64,000 nt of DNA from NCBI GenBank assembly GCA_963828285.1, contig CAWHEB010000001.1, positions 186,001 through 250,000 on the forward strand, written 5' to 3'. Made by a program: the position numbers and the translations under genes. The DNA is from DAIOEK01 sp963828285 (GTDB taxonomy: Bacteria; Chloroflexota; Anaerolineae; Anaerolineales; Anaerolineaceae). The notes beneath the pieces are model-generated. The model was not told where the DNA came from. It did no database searches and saw nothing but the letters and a program-made list of their open reading frames with translations. Positions 17,311 to 27,178 of this stretch are shown one piece after another (within the stretch, counting starts at the first letter, position 1; each line of letters begins with the position of its first letter).

Positions 17311-17669
17311 TGGAAAGGTCTATCCGTAGAGGCGAAAATTCTATCTTATGGGCGATCAAACAGATCAGCGGTGTTTTTGTTTTCTTGCTGATCATTGTTC
17401 ATATTGTTGTTAATCACCTGGTAGCACCATCAGGATTGTTATCATACGCGGATGTTTTAGCATATCTTGGTAACCCATGGGTCGCAGTGATGGAGACTTT
17501 ATTCCTGATTTTTGTTTGTGGACATTCATTACTGGGGATGCGCAGCATTTTCCTGGATCTCAAACCTTCCGCAACATTCACTGCGTGGATGGATCGATTA
17601 TTCTGGGTTGTGGGAATTGTCGCGGTAGGGTATGGAATCTGGTTGACGTCGGTGATCCTGGCAAGATAA
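17310..17669 (+). CDS. SdhD-like membrane anchor subunit
   Basis: The ATG at 17310 shares a base with the previous stop, so I prefer it over the longer frame from 17247. The 119-residue protein has three helices and the segment GHSLLGMRSIFLDLKPS, very like the conserved SdhD segment with histidine (His72) and aspartate near the quinone site. His31 and His36 lie in helix 1. It closes the glpK-glpA-sdhBCD-like operon. Confidence 0.82.
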   Translation: MERSIRRGENSILWAIKQISGVFVFLLIIVHIVVNHLVAPSGLLSYADVLAYLGNPWVAVMETLFLIFVCGHSLLGMRSIFLDLKPSATFTAWMDRLFWVVGIVAVGYGIWLTSVILAR

Positions 17670-17738
17670 TCCGGATACAAAGCACCAAAATAACAGTTAT
17701 CATATATAGGTATCAACTACTCTTACTTGTGAGGGTTC

Positions 17739-18770
17739 ATGAAGTATTTAATATTTGGTGCCGGTGCAATAGGCACATATATCGGCGGCTCATTATTGAA
17801 GGCAGGTCGGGATGTACGGTTTATTGATCGTATTGAAGCGATACCGGATTTACTCGTAAATGGCATCAGCCTGCGGGCTGATGAACACACATATAACAAT
17901 CGCGACGTAAAAGTATTCAGTGATCCTGGTCAAGCTTTTGCAGAATCCATCGATGTTGTGGTCTTCGCAATGAAATCTTTCGACACATTAACTGCAGCCA
18001 GGACAATCTCTACGTTTAATGACAAATTTAAGGTTGTCCTTTGCATTCAAAACGGGGTGGAAAATGAGCAGGTCATCGCAGAAGAAATAGGTTGGGATAA
18101 AGTGATCGGCGGGACTGTAACCAGCTCCATCGGTAGACTGGGACTCGGGAATGTGGTGTTGGAGCGGAAACGTGGCATCGGGATTTTACATAAGGGAGAT
18201 ATATCCCAACAGATCTATCGTGATTTTCAAGATGCGGATCTAAATCCAATCCTTTTTGATAGTCTGCCGAATATGAAGTGGTCCAAAATGCTCAGCAATC
18301 TGCTGGGAAATGCATCCTGCGCCATCCTGGATATGACACCAACAGAAGTATTCAGTTCTAAGAGTATATATAAGTTGGAAGTTGATCAGATCAAGGAAGC
18401 ACTTCGGGTCATGAAAGCAAATGGATGGAAAACAGTCAATCTACCGGGTGTTCCCATGCAGGCACTGATTTACGTGATCTCCTTACTTCCAACTCCAATC
18501 AGTCAGCTTATTCTAAAAAATAAACTGGGCGGTGGACGGGGAGCAAAAATGCCCTCATTCCATATAGATCTACACTCAGGGAAGACACAATCAGAAGTCG
18601 TATACCTAAACGGAGCTGTCGAACGGTTTGGAGAAAAAGTTGGCGTTCCAACTCCGGTAAACAGCACTTTTATGAGGGTATTACTTTCCCTTGTTGATCA
18701 ACCGCAGATGATCGAGGAATACCGGAAGAATCCCCAGTTATTGATAGATTCAATCCGGCAAACACAATAA
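17739..18770 (+). CDS. Ketopantoate reductase family (PanE/ApbA-like) NADPH oxidoreductase
   Basis: The 343-residue protein has an N-terminal Rossmann fold FGAGAIGTYIGGSLLKAGRDV, the IQNGVENE motif that is strong in ketopantoate reductases, and a helical C-terminal domain with SKMLSNLLGNASCAILD (the lysine of the family) and PSFHIDLHSGKTQSEVVYLNG. True PanE makes pantoate for CoA synthesis, but paralogs with other substrates are common and no panB or panC is adjacent, so I leave the symbol empty. Confidence 0.85.
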   Translation: MKYLIFGAGAIGTYIGGSLLKAGRDVRFIDRIEAIPDLLVNGISLRADEHTYNNRDVKVFSDPGQAFAESIDVVVFAMKSFDTLTAARTISTFNDKFKVVLCIQNGVENEQVIAEEIGWDKVIGGTVTSSIGRLGLGNVVLERKRGIGILHKGDISQQIYRDFQDADLNPILFDSLPNMKWSKMLSNLLGNASCAILDMTPTEVFSSKSIYKLEVDQIKEALRVMKANGWKTVNLPGVPMQALIYVISLLPTPISQLILKNKLGGGRGAKMPSFHIDLHSGKTQSEVVYLNGAVERFGEKVGVPTPVNSTFMRVLLSLVDQPQMIEEYRKNPQLLIDSIRQTQ

Positions 18771-18804
18771 TATTAGGTTCAACAATAAATTTTGGAGATA
18801 TATC

Positions 18805-19935
18805 ATGAATAAACAAATTCCCAGGGAATGGAAAACAAACCTACAGGAAGAAACCAACGCATCCTATCTCTATCGTTTGCTGGCGGATATTGAAAATTCA
18901 GAGGAGTTGAAACAAGTCTATACCAAAATGGCCATGTCCGAAGAAAAACATGCTGCCTTCTGGAAACAGAAATTTGTCGATTCGGAAGTGAAGATCAAGC
19001 AGCCAAAACCTGATTTACGCAGCATCATCCTTGGTGCAATCGCTAAAAGATTCGGATCTGCAGTGATCCTGCCCATCTTGATCGGTGGGGAACAAAAAGC
19101 AAATGCCGGTTATGTTGTTGAAGAAGATGATGAAGTAGGAAAAATGGCCGGGGAAGAACGGTCCCATGAACGCATGATGCGCCAAATGGCAAAGAATACG
19201 AAATCAGGCGGTATGGAAGGCGGCAAGCTTGCCCAGATGGAAGGTAGGCACCGCGCATCTGGCGGAAATGCCCTTCGTGCTGCAGTTCTGGGGGCGAATG
19301 ATGGTCTGGTTTCCAACCTCAGCCTGGTGATGGGTGTGGCAGGTGCGGCATTGTCGGGTAAATCCATATTGATCACAGGTTTAGCGGGCTTATTAGCTGG
19401 GGCAGCATCCATGGCACTTGGCGAATGGTTATCTGTACAAAGTTCACGTGAATTGTATGAGCACCAGATTTCCATCGAAAAAGCTGAAATCATGAGCGTC
19501 CCGGAAGAAGAAGAGACCGAATTGGCATTAATCTACCAGGCAAAAGGATTATCTCAGGATCAGGCAAAAACTTTAGCTCACCAAATCATATCCAACCCTG
19601 AAACTTCTGTAGATACCTTGGCTAGAGAAGAACTTGGAATCGATCCAAATGAATTGGGGGGATCTGCCTGGGAAGCCGCAATAACTTCCTTTTTCCTTTT
19701 CGCAATCGGAGCAATCATTCCGGTCTTCGCATTCTTCTTCATGGAAGGTACGCAAGCAATCTATCTCAGCGTTGGATTGAGCACCCTGGGATTGTTTGTG
19801 ATCGGAGCGAGCATTACATTGATGACCGGAAAGAACTGGCTGGTATCCGGGTTGAGGCAAGTGATCTTTGGTTTACTGGCTGCCGCACTCACCTTTGGAA
19901 TTGGCAAACTGATCGGTGTCTCGATAAATGGATAA
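18805..19935 (+). CDS. Ferritin-like/rubrerythrin domain fused to VIT1/CCC1 iron-manganese transporter
   Basis: The 376-residue protein combines a cytoplasmic N-terminal ferritin-like domain (about 1-140; EETNASYLYRLLADIE and SEEKHAAFWKQK supply the Glu and His iron ligands, with a later ERSHERMMRQM) and a VIT1 membrane domain (about 150-376; NALRAAVLGANDGLVSNLSL, MALGEWLSVQSSRELYEHQI). Such membrane-bound ferritin proteins export or sequester Fe2+ or Mn2+. It is a single gene with its own leader (GGAG at 18793-18796). Confidence 0.9.
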   Translation: MNKQIPREWKTNLQEETNASYLYRLLADIENSEELKQVYTKMAMSEEKHAAFWKQKFVDSEVKIKQPKPDLRSIILGAIAKRFGSAVILPILIGGEQKANAGYVVEEDDEVGKMAGEERSHERMMRQMAKNTKSGGMEGGKLAQMEGRHRASGGNALRAAVLGANDGLVSNLSLVMGVAGAALSGKSILITGLAGLLAGAASMALGEWLSVQSSRELYEHQISIEKAEIMSVPEEEETELALIYQAKGLSQDQAKTLAHQIISNPETSVDTLAREELGIDPNELGGSAWEAAITSFFLFAIGAIIPVFAFFFMEGTQAIYLSVGLSTLGLFVIGASITLMTGKNWLVSGLRQVIFGLLAAALTFGIGKLIGVSING

Positions 19936-19996
19936 TTTACATAGTAAAGACGGCCAATTATCTATAATCAAGTAAATTTGAGCTGAAGGTTCTAAA

Positions 19997-21106
19997 ATGG
20001 CTTTCCAGAGAATTGTTGTAAAAATTGGGACATCCACCCTGACCAGAGGTACCAGGAAGATTCAACCCTCGCAAATCGTTGACCTCGTCAAACAGATCTG
20101 TGAATTGGTATCTGCTGACCGTGAAATCATTTTAGTTTCATCTGGTGCCATAGCAGCTGGGCGGGAATTACTGGATTACCCGGAGATTCCATCCTATTTG
20201 CCAGCAAAACAAATGCTGGCTGCAGTCGGACAACCACGCCTGATGGAAATCTTTTCACAGTTATTCCGCATCTATGGTTACACCTGTGCACAGGTGCTTC
20301 TCACGAGGACCGATCTGAGTTCACGTAGGGGATATTTAAACGCTCGAAATACGATCCAATCACTACTGGAGAGAAAGATCATCCCGATCATCAACGAAAA
20401 TGATGCTGTCGCGACCGAAGAGATCCGGGTAGGAGACAATGACAATTTATCCGCTTTGGTATCCAATCTGGTTGAAGCTGACTTATTACTACTTTTGACC
20501 GACCAGGAAGGTATGTTCACTGGGGATCCGCGGCAAAATCCTATGGCTGAGTTGATCAAGAATGTTGCCAACGGAAGCATCCCGGAGGATGTTTGGAAGG
20601 CGGCAGGTGGATCTTCCACTGGGTTGGGCACTGGCGGAATGGTCACCAAAATACGAGCAGCCGATCTGGCAAGAAGGACAGGGACAACTGTGATCATAGC
20701 CAATGGGCAGGAACCGAATATCTGCTCCCGCCTGGTCAATGGAGAAGAGATCGGAACCCGCTTCGTTGCCATTGAGTCGCTCAATGACAGTCGAAAACGC
20801 TATATCCTTGCAGGTATAAAGACGTCTGCGGGTAGTATCATCATAGATGATGGTGCGGATTTGGCCATTCGTGAAGGCAAAAGTTTGCTAGCTGTTGGTG
20901 CAAAACAAGCCAAAGGCAGGTTTTCAAGAGGCGACACAGTAAAGATCGTCCGAGCTGATGGGATCGATGTAGCTGTAGGTATATGCAATTACTCTGCTGA
21001 AGAAGTGAGTGCTTTATGCCAGCACAAGAGTGAAGAGATCGAATCCATTCTTGGATATTCATACGGGGATGAACTTGTCCATCGCAGTAATCTGGTCATC
21101 TTATGA
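19997..21106 (+). CDS. proB: Glutamate 5-kinase
   Basis: The 369-residue protein has an amino acid kinase domain (VVKIGTSTLTRG, LVSSGAIAAGRE, INENDAVATEEIRVGDNDNLSALV, STGLGTGGMVTKI) followed by a C-terminal PUA domain (about 275-369). It makes gamma-glutamyl phosphate, the first step of proline synthesis, and overlaps proA by 4 bp. Confidence 0.96.
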   Translation: MAFQRIVVKIGTSTLTRGTRKIQPSQIVDLVKQICELVSADREIILVSSGAIAAGRELLDYPEIPSYLPAKQMLAAVGQPRLMEIFSQLFRIYGYTCAQVLLTRTDLSSRRGYLNARNTIQSLLERKIIPIINENDAVATEEIRVGDNDNLSALVSNLVEADLLLLLTDQEGMFTGDPRQNPMAELIKNVANGSIPEDVWKAAGGSSTGLGTGGMVTKIRAADLARRTGTTVIIANGQEPNICSRLVNGEEIGTRFVAIESLNDSRKRYILAGIKTSAGSIIIDDGADLAIREGKSLLAVGAKQAKGRFSRGDTVKIVRADGIDVAVGICNYSAEEVSALCQHKSEEIESILGYSYGDELVHRSNLVIL

Positions 21107-22375
21107 ATGGAAATAAAATGACAGACTTAAAATTGATAGCCAAACAAGCGCGGGAAGCTTCAAATAAACTGGCTTTTATCCCAACGAAAGACAAGAATGG
21201 CGCCCTTGAATGGATTGCAAAATATCTTCTGGCTGCCAAGGCAGAGATCCTTGACGCAAATGCGGCTGATATTGATGCGGCCCGAAAAGAGGGAATGAAT
21301 CCGGCGATGCTTGACCGTTTACTACTGAATAGTGAGCGGATCAATAGTATTGTCAAGGACCTTCGGCAGATCATCAATCTTCCTGACCCGGTGGGCAAGA
21401 TTTTTTCACCGAGTACTCTCGAAAATGGATTGAGTATTTATAAACAGTATGTTCCCCTGGGAGTTATCGCAGTTATTTATGAGTCCCGTCCAAACGTAAC
21501 CGTCGATGTGACCGGAATCACTTTGAAAAGCGGAAATGCAGCTATTCTTCGCGGCGGGAAAGAAAGTTTGCGGACCAATATGGCATTTGTGAATGCCATC
21601 CAGGGCGGATTATATGCCGGTGGTTTACCGACCCATTCGGTGCAGATTGATCACAGATTCCGATCGTGACCTGGTCCTGAAGCTGCTCAAAATGCACGAT
21701 GAGATCGATCTTTTAATTCCTCGCGGCGGTGCGGGTCTTCATCAGTTCTGCAAGGAAAACAGCCGCATCCCGGTGATCACCGGTGGAATGGGGATCTGTC
21801 ATTTATTCGTTGATGCCGAAGTAGACCAGGACAAAGCACTCGAAGTGATCCGAAATGCAAAAATTCAGCGGCCTACTGTTTGTAATTCCCTTGATACAGT
21901 CATTGTTCATTCCGGTGTTGCGGAAGAATTTCTGCCCAAACTGGCTGAGATGTTCGAAAATGAGAATGTTGAGATCCGCGCAGACAAAAAAGCCAGAAAA
22001 TTGATGAGCGGACATTCCAATGTATATCCCGCAGGCGCTCAAGATTTCGATACAGAATGGTTATCATTGATCGCCGGAGTTTGCATTGTGGATAATCTGG
22101 ATGAAGCGATTGACCACATTAAAAAGCATTCCACAGGACATTCTGATGGCATCCTGACCGAAAATATTAAGAATTCGCAACTATTCATCCAAAGGGTCGA
22201 CTCAGCGGCGGTGTACGTCAATGCTAGTACCCGGTTTACCGATGGCAGCCAATTGGGCTTGGGAGCGGAGATTGCCATCTCCACCCAACGATTGCACGCC
22301 CGCGGACCTATGGCTCTGGAAGAATTGATGACCTATAAATGGGTGATCGAAGGCGATTACCATACCCGCAAGTAG
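21103..22375 (+). CDS. proA: Glutamate-5-semialdehyde dehydrogenase, frame broken by one extra base
   Basis: Two overlapping frames together make a complete ProA of about 424 residues. The first (from ATG 21103, or ATG 21118) carries PLGVIAVIYESRPNVTVD; the second carries LLIPRGGAGLHQF, IQRPTVCNSLDTVIVH with the catalytic Cys, and the ending RGPMALEELMTYKWVIEGDY. They join if one base is removed near 21646-21649, restoring a VQ-LITDSDRDLV junction that fits the family. The span is 3n+1, in agreement. It is translationally coupled to proB. I consider a sequencing or assembly indel more likely than gene loss, because both halves are intact. Confidence 0.9.
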
Positions 22376-22402
22376 ATTGAATACAAATACTCGCAAAAGG
22401 GA

Positions 22403-23275
22403 ATGATGCGCAGCGAACAGGAAATGTTCTCTTTGATCCTGGAAACCGCCAGGAGTGACGATCGGATCATTGCTGTGATCTTGAATGGTTCACGTGCCAA
22501 TCCCAATGCTCCCCGTGATCCTTTCCAGGATTACGACATAGTGAATGTTGTAACGGAATTGGATTCCTTCAAGCAGACTCCCAATTGGATAGACATATTC
22601 GGTGATCGGATGATTTTGCAGTTACCTATGGACATGCAAGAACTACATAATGATAGTGATTTTGTCTATGCTTACCTGATCCAATTTGCTGACGGCAACC
22701 GTATCGACCTCACTCTGTTTCAAGCGGATTCCATCGATCAAATGGAAGAAGATAGCGAGACGGTCATCCTTTTGGATAAGGATAACCTTTTTCCAGAGGT
22801 ACCTCCTCCCAGTGACAGCGGATACTTTCCTGTACCGCCAACTCAAAAACGGTTTTTCGACTGCTGTAACGAATTTTGGTGGGTCAGCGCGTATGTCGCC
22901 AAAGGGTTATGGAGAAACGAGATCACATACGCAAAAAAGATACTGGATGACAATGTCCGCGAGCAATTGATGAAGATGCTGACTTGGTATATTGGAATTC
23001 ATACAGATTTCAAGAAAGCACCCGGTAAAGAAGGAAAGTATTTCCAACGATATTTGCCAGATCAAACATGGACGCGATTATTGTCGACTTACTCCGATGC
23101 GGACATTGAAAACACCTGGAATGCTCTTTTTGCATCAGTGGATCTGTTCCGAGATATTGCTATGGAAGTGGCAGTACATTTCAAGTATGAATATCCATCC
23201 GGAGATGATCAGCGGGTCAGCGCGCACCTCAAACATGTCCATGATCTACCGAAAGACGCAACAGAAATCTACTAA
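22403..23275 (+). CDS. Aminoglycoside 6-adenylyltransferase family protein (AadK/ANT(6)-like)
   Basis: The 290-residue protein has the nucleotidyltransferase core ILNGSRANPNAPRDPFQDYDIV, with GSR and the D-x-D type metal ligands, and the ANT(6) features IFGDRMILQLPM, RIDLTLF, WWVSAYVAKGLWRNE and a C-terminal DLFRDIAMEVAVHFKYEYP. The family adds AMP to streptomycin. Chromosomal members may serve another role. It follows proA after 27 bp and converges with mutS. Confidence 0.88.
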   Translation: MMRSEQEMFSLILETARSDDRIIAVILNGSRANPNAPRDPFQDYDIVNVVTELDSFKQTPNWIDIFGDRMILQLPMDMQELHNDSDFVYAYLIQFADGNRIDLTLFQADSIDQMEEDSETVILLDKDNLFPEVPPPSDSGYFPVPPTQKRFFDCCNEFWWVSAYVAKGLWRNEITYAKKILDDNVREQLMKMLTWYIGIHTDFKKAPGKEGKYFQRYLPDQTWTRLLSTYSDADIENTWNALFASVDLFRDIAMEVAVHFKYEYPSGDDQRVSAHLKHVHDLPKDATEIY

Positions 23276-23277
23276 AA

Positions 23278-25843
23278 CTAACCGGAAATATATTTTTTGC
23301 GATACTCATAAAGCTTATTCAACGCGTCGATAGGTGTCAGCGAATTAATATCCAGGGACTTGAGGTCATCCATCAACGGATTCGTCTCAGGGAATAACGC
23401 GATCTGTTGTGCGGCGATCGGATTGTTACGATATTGATGACCCGACGCAGCTTCCATCTCGACCAGCATCTGATTCGCACGGGTGATGATCGGAGCGGGT
23501 AATCCTGCGAGCTGGGCAACGTGGATGCCATAAGAGCGGTCAGCGCCACCGGGAATGATCTTATGCAGGAAGACGACCTGATTATTGGCTTCGGTTACCG
23601 CCACATTGTAGTTGCGGATTCCGGGGAAAACATCTGCCATCTGGATCAATTCGTGATAATGAGTCGCAAACAGCGAGCGTGAGCGCAATTCAGGATGGTT
23701 ATGAATGAATTCGATGACTGCCCATGCGATGGAGATGCCATCATATGTGCTGGTACCGCGTCCAATTTCATCCAATACCAACAGACTTTTGGGTGTGGCG
23801 TGATGAAGAATATTGGCTGTTTCCACCATCTCCACCATGAAAGTCGATTGTCCGGAGTGGATCTCATCCTGAGCGCCGATACGGGTGAAAATGCGGTCAA
23901 CCAGTCCGATGTGCGCGCTGGCAGCCGGGACGAAACTTCCCATTTGCGCCATCAAAACGATGATAGCCGCCTGCCGAAGATAGGTGCTCTTTCCGCTCAT
24001 GTTCGGACCGGTGATGACCCGAACGATCTCACCTTCTTCAAATTCAAGATCGTTGGCAATAAATCGGCTGCCTTTTAGATTCTTTTCAACTACAGGATGA
24101 CGACCTTCTGTGATCTGTATTTTCAGACTTTCATCCAGCACAGGGCGGTTAAAATTTTGTGAAATGGCGACATCCGCGAGCGCAGAAAGTACATCCAGTT
24201 CGGCGATCAATTGGGATGTTTTCAGCAGTCGCTGCGCATTTTCGGAGATTTTGCTCAAAATACCGCGATATATGGTCAACTCCACATCGTGAATCCGCTC
24301 GGAAGCGTTCATCACCAGCGTTTCGTATTCCTTCAACTCCGGAGTGATAAACCGTTCCGCGTTCACCAGGGTCTGCTTGCGGATGTAATCCGCAGGAGCA
24401 GAATTCGGCAGCAGCCCGGCTGATCTCGATGTAATAGCCAAATACTTTGTTGTATCCAACCCTCAAGGTCTTGATACCGGTGCGATTTCGTTCGACATTC
24501 TCCAGATTGGCGATCCACTCTCGGGCATGTTTGGACGCTTCAAAGATCCCATCCAGTTCAGCGGAGTACCCGGGACGGATATACCCGGATGCAGACATCA
24601 TTGCCGGCGGATCATCCGAGATCGATTCAGTTAATAAAGCATGCAAATCTTTACAGGGGTCGATTTCCAAAATCTGGGATAGGTTTGGAGCCTGCGGCAT
24701 AAGCAGTTCGATGATCTTGGGTATGGATTGCAGTGTGCTTCGTAATGCGGTGATCTCACCCGGCTGCAGATTCCCGGTTTGAGCCCTGGTGGTCAACCTG
24801 TCCAGGTCGTTGATGCCTTTCAATAACTGGCGGAATTCCGCGCGGAGCATGCCGTTCTGATGGAAGAGTTCCACCCCATCCAGACGATGGTTGATCAAGT
24901 CAATGTTGAGCAGAGGCTTATTCAGCCAACTGACCAGCAGGCGGTGTGCCATCGGAGTGACGGTTTGATCCAGAACTCCCAACAGAGTACCCGCTTTCGC
25001 ATCTCCGCGGATGGTCTCGGACAGTTCCAGATTACGGCGTGTGACCGCATCCAGCACCATGAAATCGGAAAGATGGTAGGTATGCAGACCGGTCAGCAAA
25101 CTGAGAGAAGCGGATTGCGTTTCCCGCAGGTATTGAATGATCGCTCCAGCTGCCTGAATGGCGTATTGACTGCCTTTCAAGCCAAATCCGTCCAATGTGG
25201 CAACGGAGAAGTGTTCCAGCAGGGTGTTGGTGCATCGGCCGGCGTCAAAATGCCAGTTCTGCCAGGGAGATTGATGCCCGGGAATCCCTTCGATCGGGGT
25301 TATGCTGTCCGGGAAAAGGACTTCAGCCGGGTGCAATCGTGTGATCTCTGCTCTGAGGATCTGTTGCACGTCTGGTCCGTTGAATTCTGCAGCGGCAAAT
25401 TCGCCGGTCGTGATATCCACATAGGCGATGGCGGCGTGGTTTTCAATGTGGATGTAACTGAGAAGGTAGTTGTTTTCGTTGCCAGGCAGCAATCCTGGTT
25501 CAACGATGGTTCCGGGAGTGACAACCCGGGTCACTTCCCTTGAAAACAGTCCTTTGCCTGGTTGTTCTCCAACCTGTTCGCAGATGGCGACATGATAGCC
25601 TTTGTTGATCAGCCGGGAAAGATAATTCTCTACCGCATGGTAGGGAATGCCGGCCATGGGGATGCGGATCCCTTTGGCTACATTTCTGCCGGTGAGGACG
25701 ATATCCAGTTCCCTGGAGGTAATCTCCGCATCGTTGTCAAAAGTCTCGTAAAAATCCCCCAACCGGAAAAAGACGATGCAGTCGGGGTATTTGCGTTTGA
25801 TATCCAGATACTGTTGGCGAATTGGAGTTATCTCTTCAGTCAT
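23278..25843 (-). CDS. mutS: DNA mismatch repair protein MutS, frame broken by one extra base
   Basis: The N-terminal frame (ATG 25843, preferred to the longer start at 25879) has the mismatch-binding motif GDFYETF, the connector, the lever domain and VGYNKVFGYYIEISR. The C-terminal frame has PADYIRKQTLVNAERFITPELKEYE, Walker A GPNMSGKST and the ATPase motifs LVLDEIGRGTSTYDG and FATHYHEL. They join near 24406-24420 if one base is removed, giving about 855 residues, the normal size. No mutL is adjacent. Both halves are well conserved, so an assembly indel is likely. Confidence 0.9.
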
Positions 25844-25901
25844 GCATAAATTGTAAACCAGGTTTGCATAAGCTGGCAAAGACTTGTCGTGTTTTGGCTT
25901 G

Positions 25902-25929
25902 TTGCTCTTCTAGACATGTGGGATATAAT
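25902..25929 (+). promoter_or_regulatory. Promoter of the sugar ABC ATPase gene
   Basis: TTGCTC (25902-25907), a 16-bp spacer and a perfect TATAAT (25924-25929) lie 35 bp before the start codon. Confidence 0.5.
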
Positions 25930-25963
25930 TGAGTCACTATACTCTCACGACTTGGAGGAAACT

Positions 25964-27076
25964 ATGGCAAGTGTTGCGTACGAACATGTCTTCAAAAAGT
26001 TCGGTGATTTTACCGCGTTAAATGACCTGAACATTACTGTCGAAGATAAAGAATTCCTGGTTCTTGTCGGTCCATCCGGCTGCGGAAAAACAACCGCCCT
26101 GCGCTGTCTGGCAGGATTGGAAGAAGTCTCCAGCGGTGAAGTCAAGATCGCAAATCAGGTCGTCAATGATATCGCACCCAAAGACCGTGACATCGCGATG
26201 GTGTTCCAGTCTTACGCGCTGTATCCGCACATGACCGTCTTTGATAACATGGCATTCGGTCTCAAGCTTCGCAAAGTACCCAAAGAGGATATTAAGCGCA
26301 GAGTTGAAGATGCCGCCAACAGTTTGGGCATTTCCCAACTGCTTAAGCGTCGTCCCCGCGAATTATCCGGTGGACAGCGCCAGCGTGTGGCACTTGGACG
26401 GGCAATTGTCCGCGAGCCAAAAGTTTTCCTCTTTGATGAGCCACTCTCCAACCTGGATGCAAAATTACGCGTCCAGACCCGTGCGGAGATCAGCAAGCTG
26501 CATCAGCGCCTGCAAACCACCTTTATCTATGTGACCCACGATCAGACCGAAGCCATGACCATGGCTTCCCGCATCGCTGTTATGAATAAGGGATTGCTGC
26601 AGCAGTTGGATACTCCCCAAACACTCTACGATAAACCTGCCAACCTTTTTGTTGCTGGTTTCATCGGATCCCCGGCGATGAACTTCTTCCCCGGCAAGCT
26701 CAAGAATGAAGATGGACATGTTGTCATCGATACCGGCAGTTTTGCTGTCGCGATCCCTGATGAACGCAAGGAACGCTATCTTCCACTGGTGGGCAAGGAA
26801 GTGATCTTCGGTATTCGCCCTGAGAACATTCACAACCCCGCATTCGTTCCATCCGGCATTCATGCTGCCACCATCGACGCTAAAGTCGATGTCACCGAGC
26901 TGATGGGTAACGAGATCTTCCTGTATATGGTCAGCGGAAACAACAACTTTGTTGCCCGCGTGGATCCACGGACGAAATTCCAGATCGGCGAAACGGTGAA
27001 GCTGGTTTTGGATATGGATAACTTCCATATCTTCGATCCAAGCACCGATGCTGAAAACCCGGTCGCTGTTCGTTAG
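25964..27076 (+). CDS. ugpC: Carbohydrate ABC transporter ATP-binding protein (UgpC/MsmX/MalK family)
   Basis: The ATG at 25964 has GGAGG 5 bp upstream and follows the promoter, so the longer frame from 25889 is not used. The 371-residue protein has Walker A GPSGCGKTT, Q-loop MVFQSYALYPHMTVFDNMAF, signature LSGGQRQRVALGRAIVR, Walker B VFLFDEPLSNLDAKLR, H-loop THDQTEAM and the C-terminal OB-type regulatory domain (FIGSPAMNFFPG, FGIRPENI). No permease or binding protein is adjacent, so it may be a shared ATPase energising several sugar importers, as MsmX does. The substrate is unknown. Confidence 0.9.
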   Translation: MASVAYEHVFKKFGDFTALNDLNITVEDKEFLVLVGPSGCGKTTALRCLAGLEEVSSGEVKIANQVVNDIAPKDRDIAMVFQSYALYPHMTVFDNMAFGLKLRKVPKEDIKRRVEDAANSLGISQLLKRRPRELSGGQRQRVALGRAIVREPKVFLFDEPLSNLDAKLRVQTRAEISKLHQRLQTTFIYVTHDQTEAMTMASRIAVMNKGLLQQLDTPQTLYDKPANLFVAGFIGSPAMNFFPGKLKNEDGHVVIDTGSFAVAIPDERKERYLPLVGKEVIFGIRPENIHNPAFVPSGIHAATIDAKVDVTELMGNEIFLYMVSGNNNFVARVDPRTKFQIGETVKLVLDMDNFHIFDPSTDAENPVAVR

Positions 27077-27116
27077 CTTTTTGGTAAGCGGTATTTAATA
27101 TATAGATCGTTAAACA

Positions 27117-27147
27117 GGTGGTTTTGCAGAATTTGTGCAAAACCACC
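27117..27147. repeat. Perfect 12-bp inverted repeat between ugpC and apgM
   Basis: GGTGGTTTTGCA and TGCAAAACCACC flank a 7-nt loop. There is no T tract, so it is more likely an attenuating or mRNA-stabilising hairpin, or a protein site, than a standard terminator. Confidence 0.6.
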
Positions 27148-27178
27148 GATCTTAAGTAAGGATATCGGAGGATTTGTT

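Noticed and set aside
16169..17669. A normal succinate dehydrogenase/fumarate reductase operon
   Set aside because: No SdhA/FrdA flavoprotein is present; the flavoprotein in the operon is GlpA-like and glpK is upstream.
24860..25543. Long 227-codon open frame on the plus strand
   Set aside because: It is fully antisense to the conserved N-terminal half of mutS and has no ribosome binding site or family features.
26465..27028. 187-codon minus-strand frame
   Set aside because: Antisense to the ABC ATPase gene; no protein-family features.
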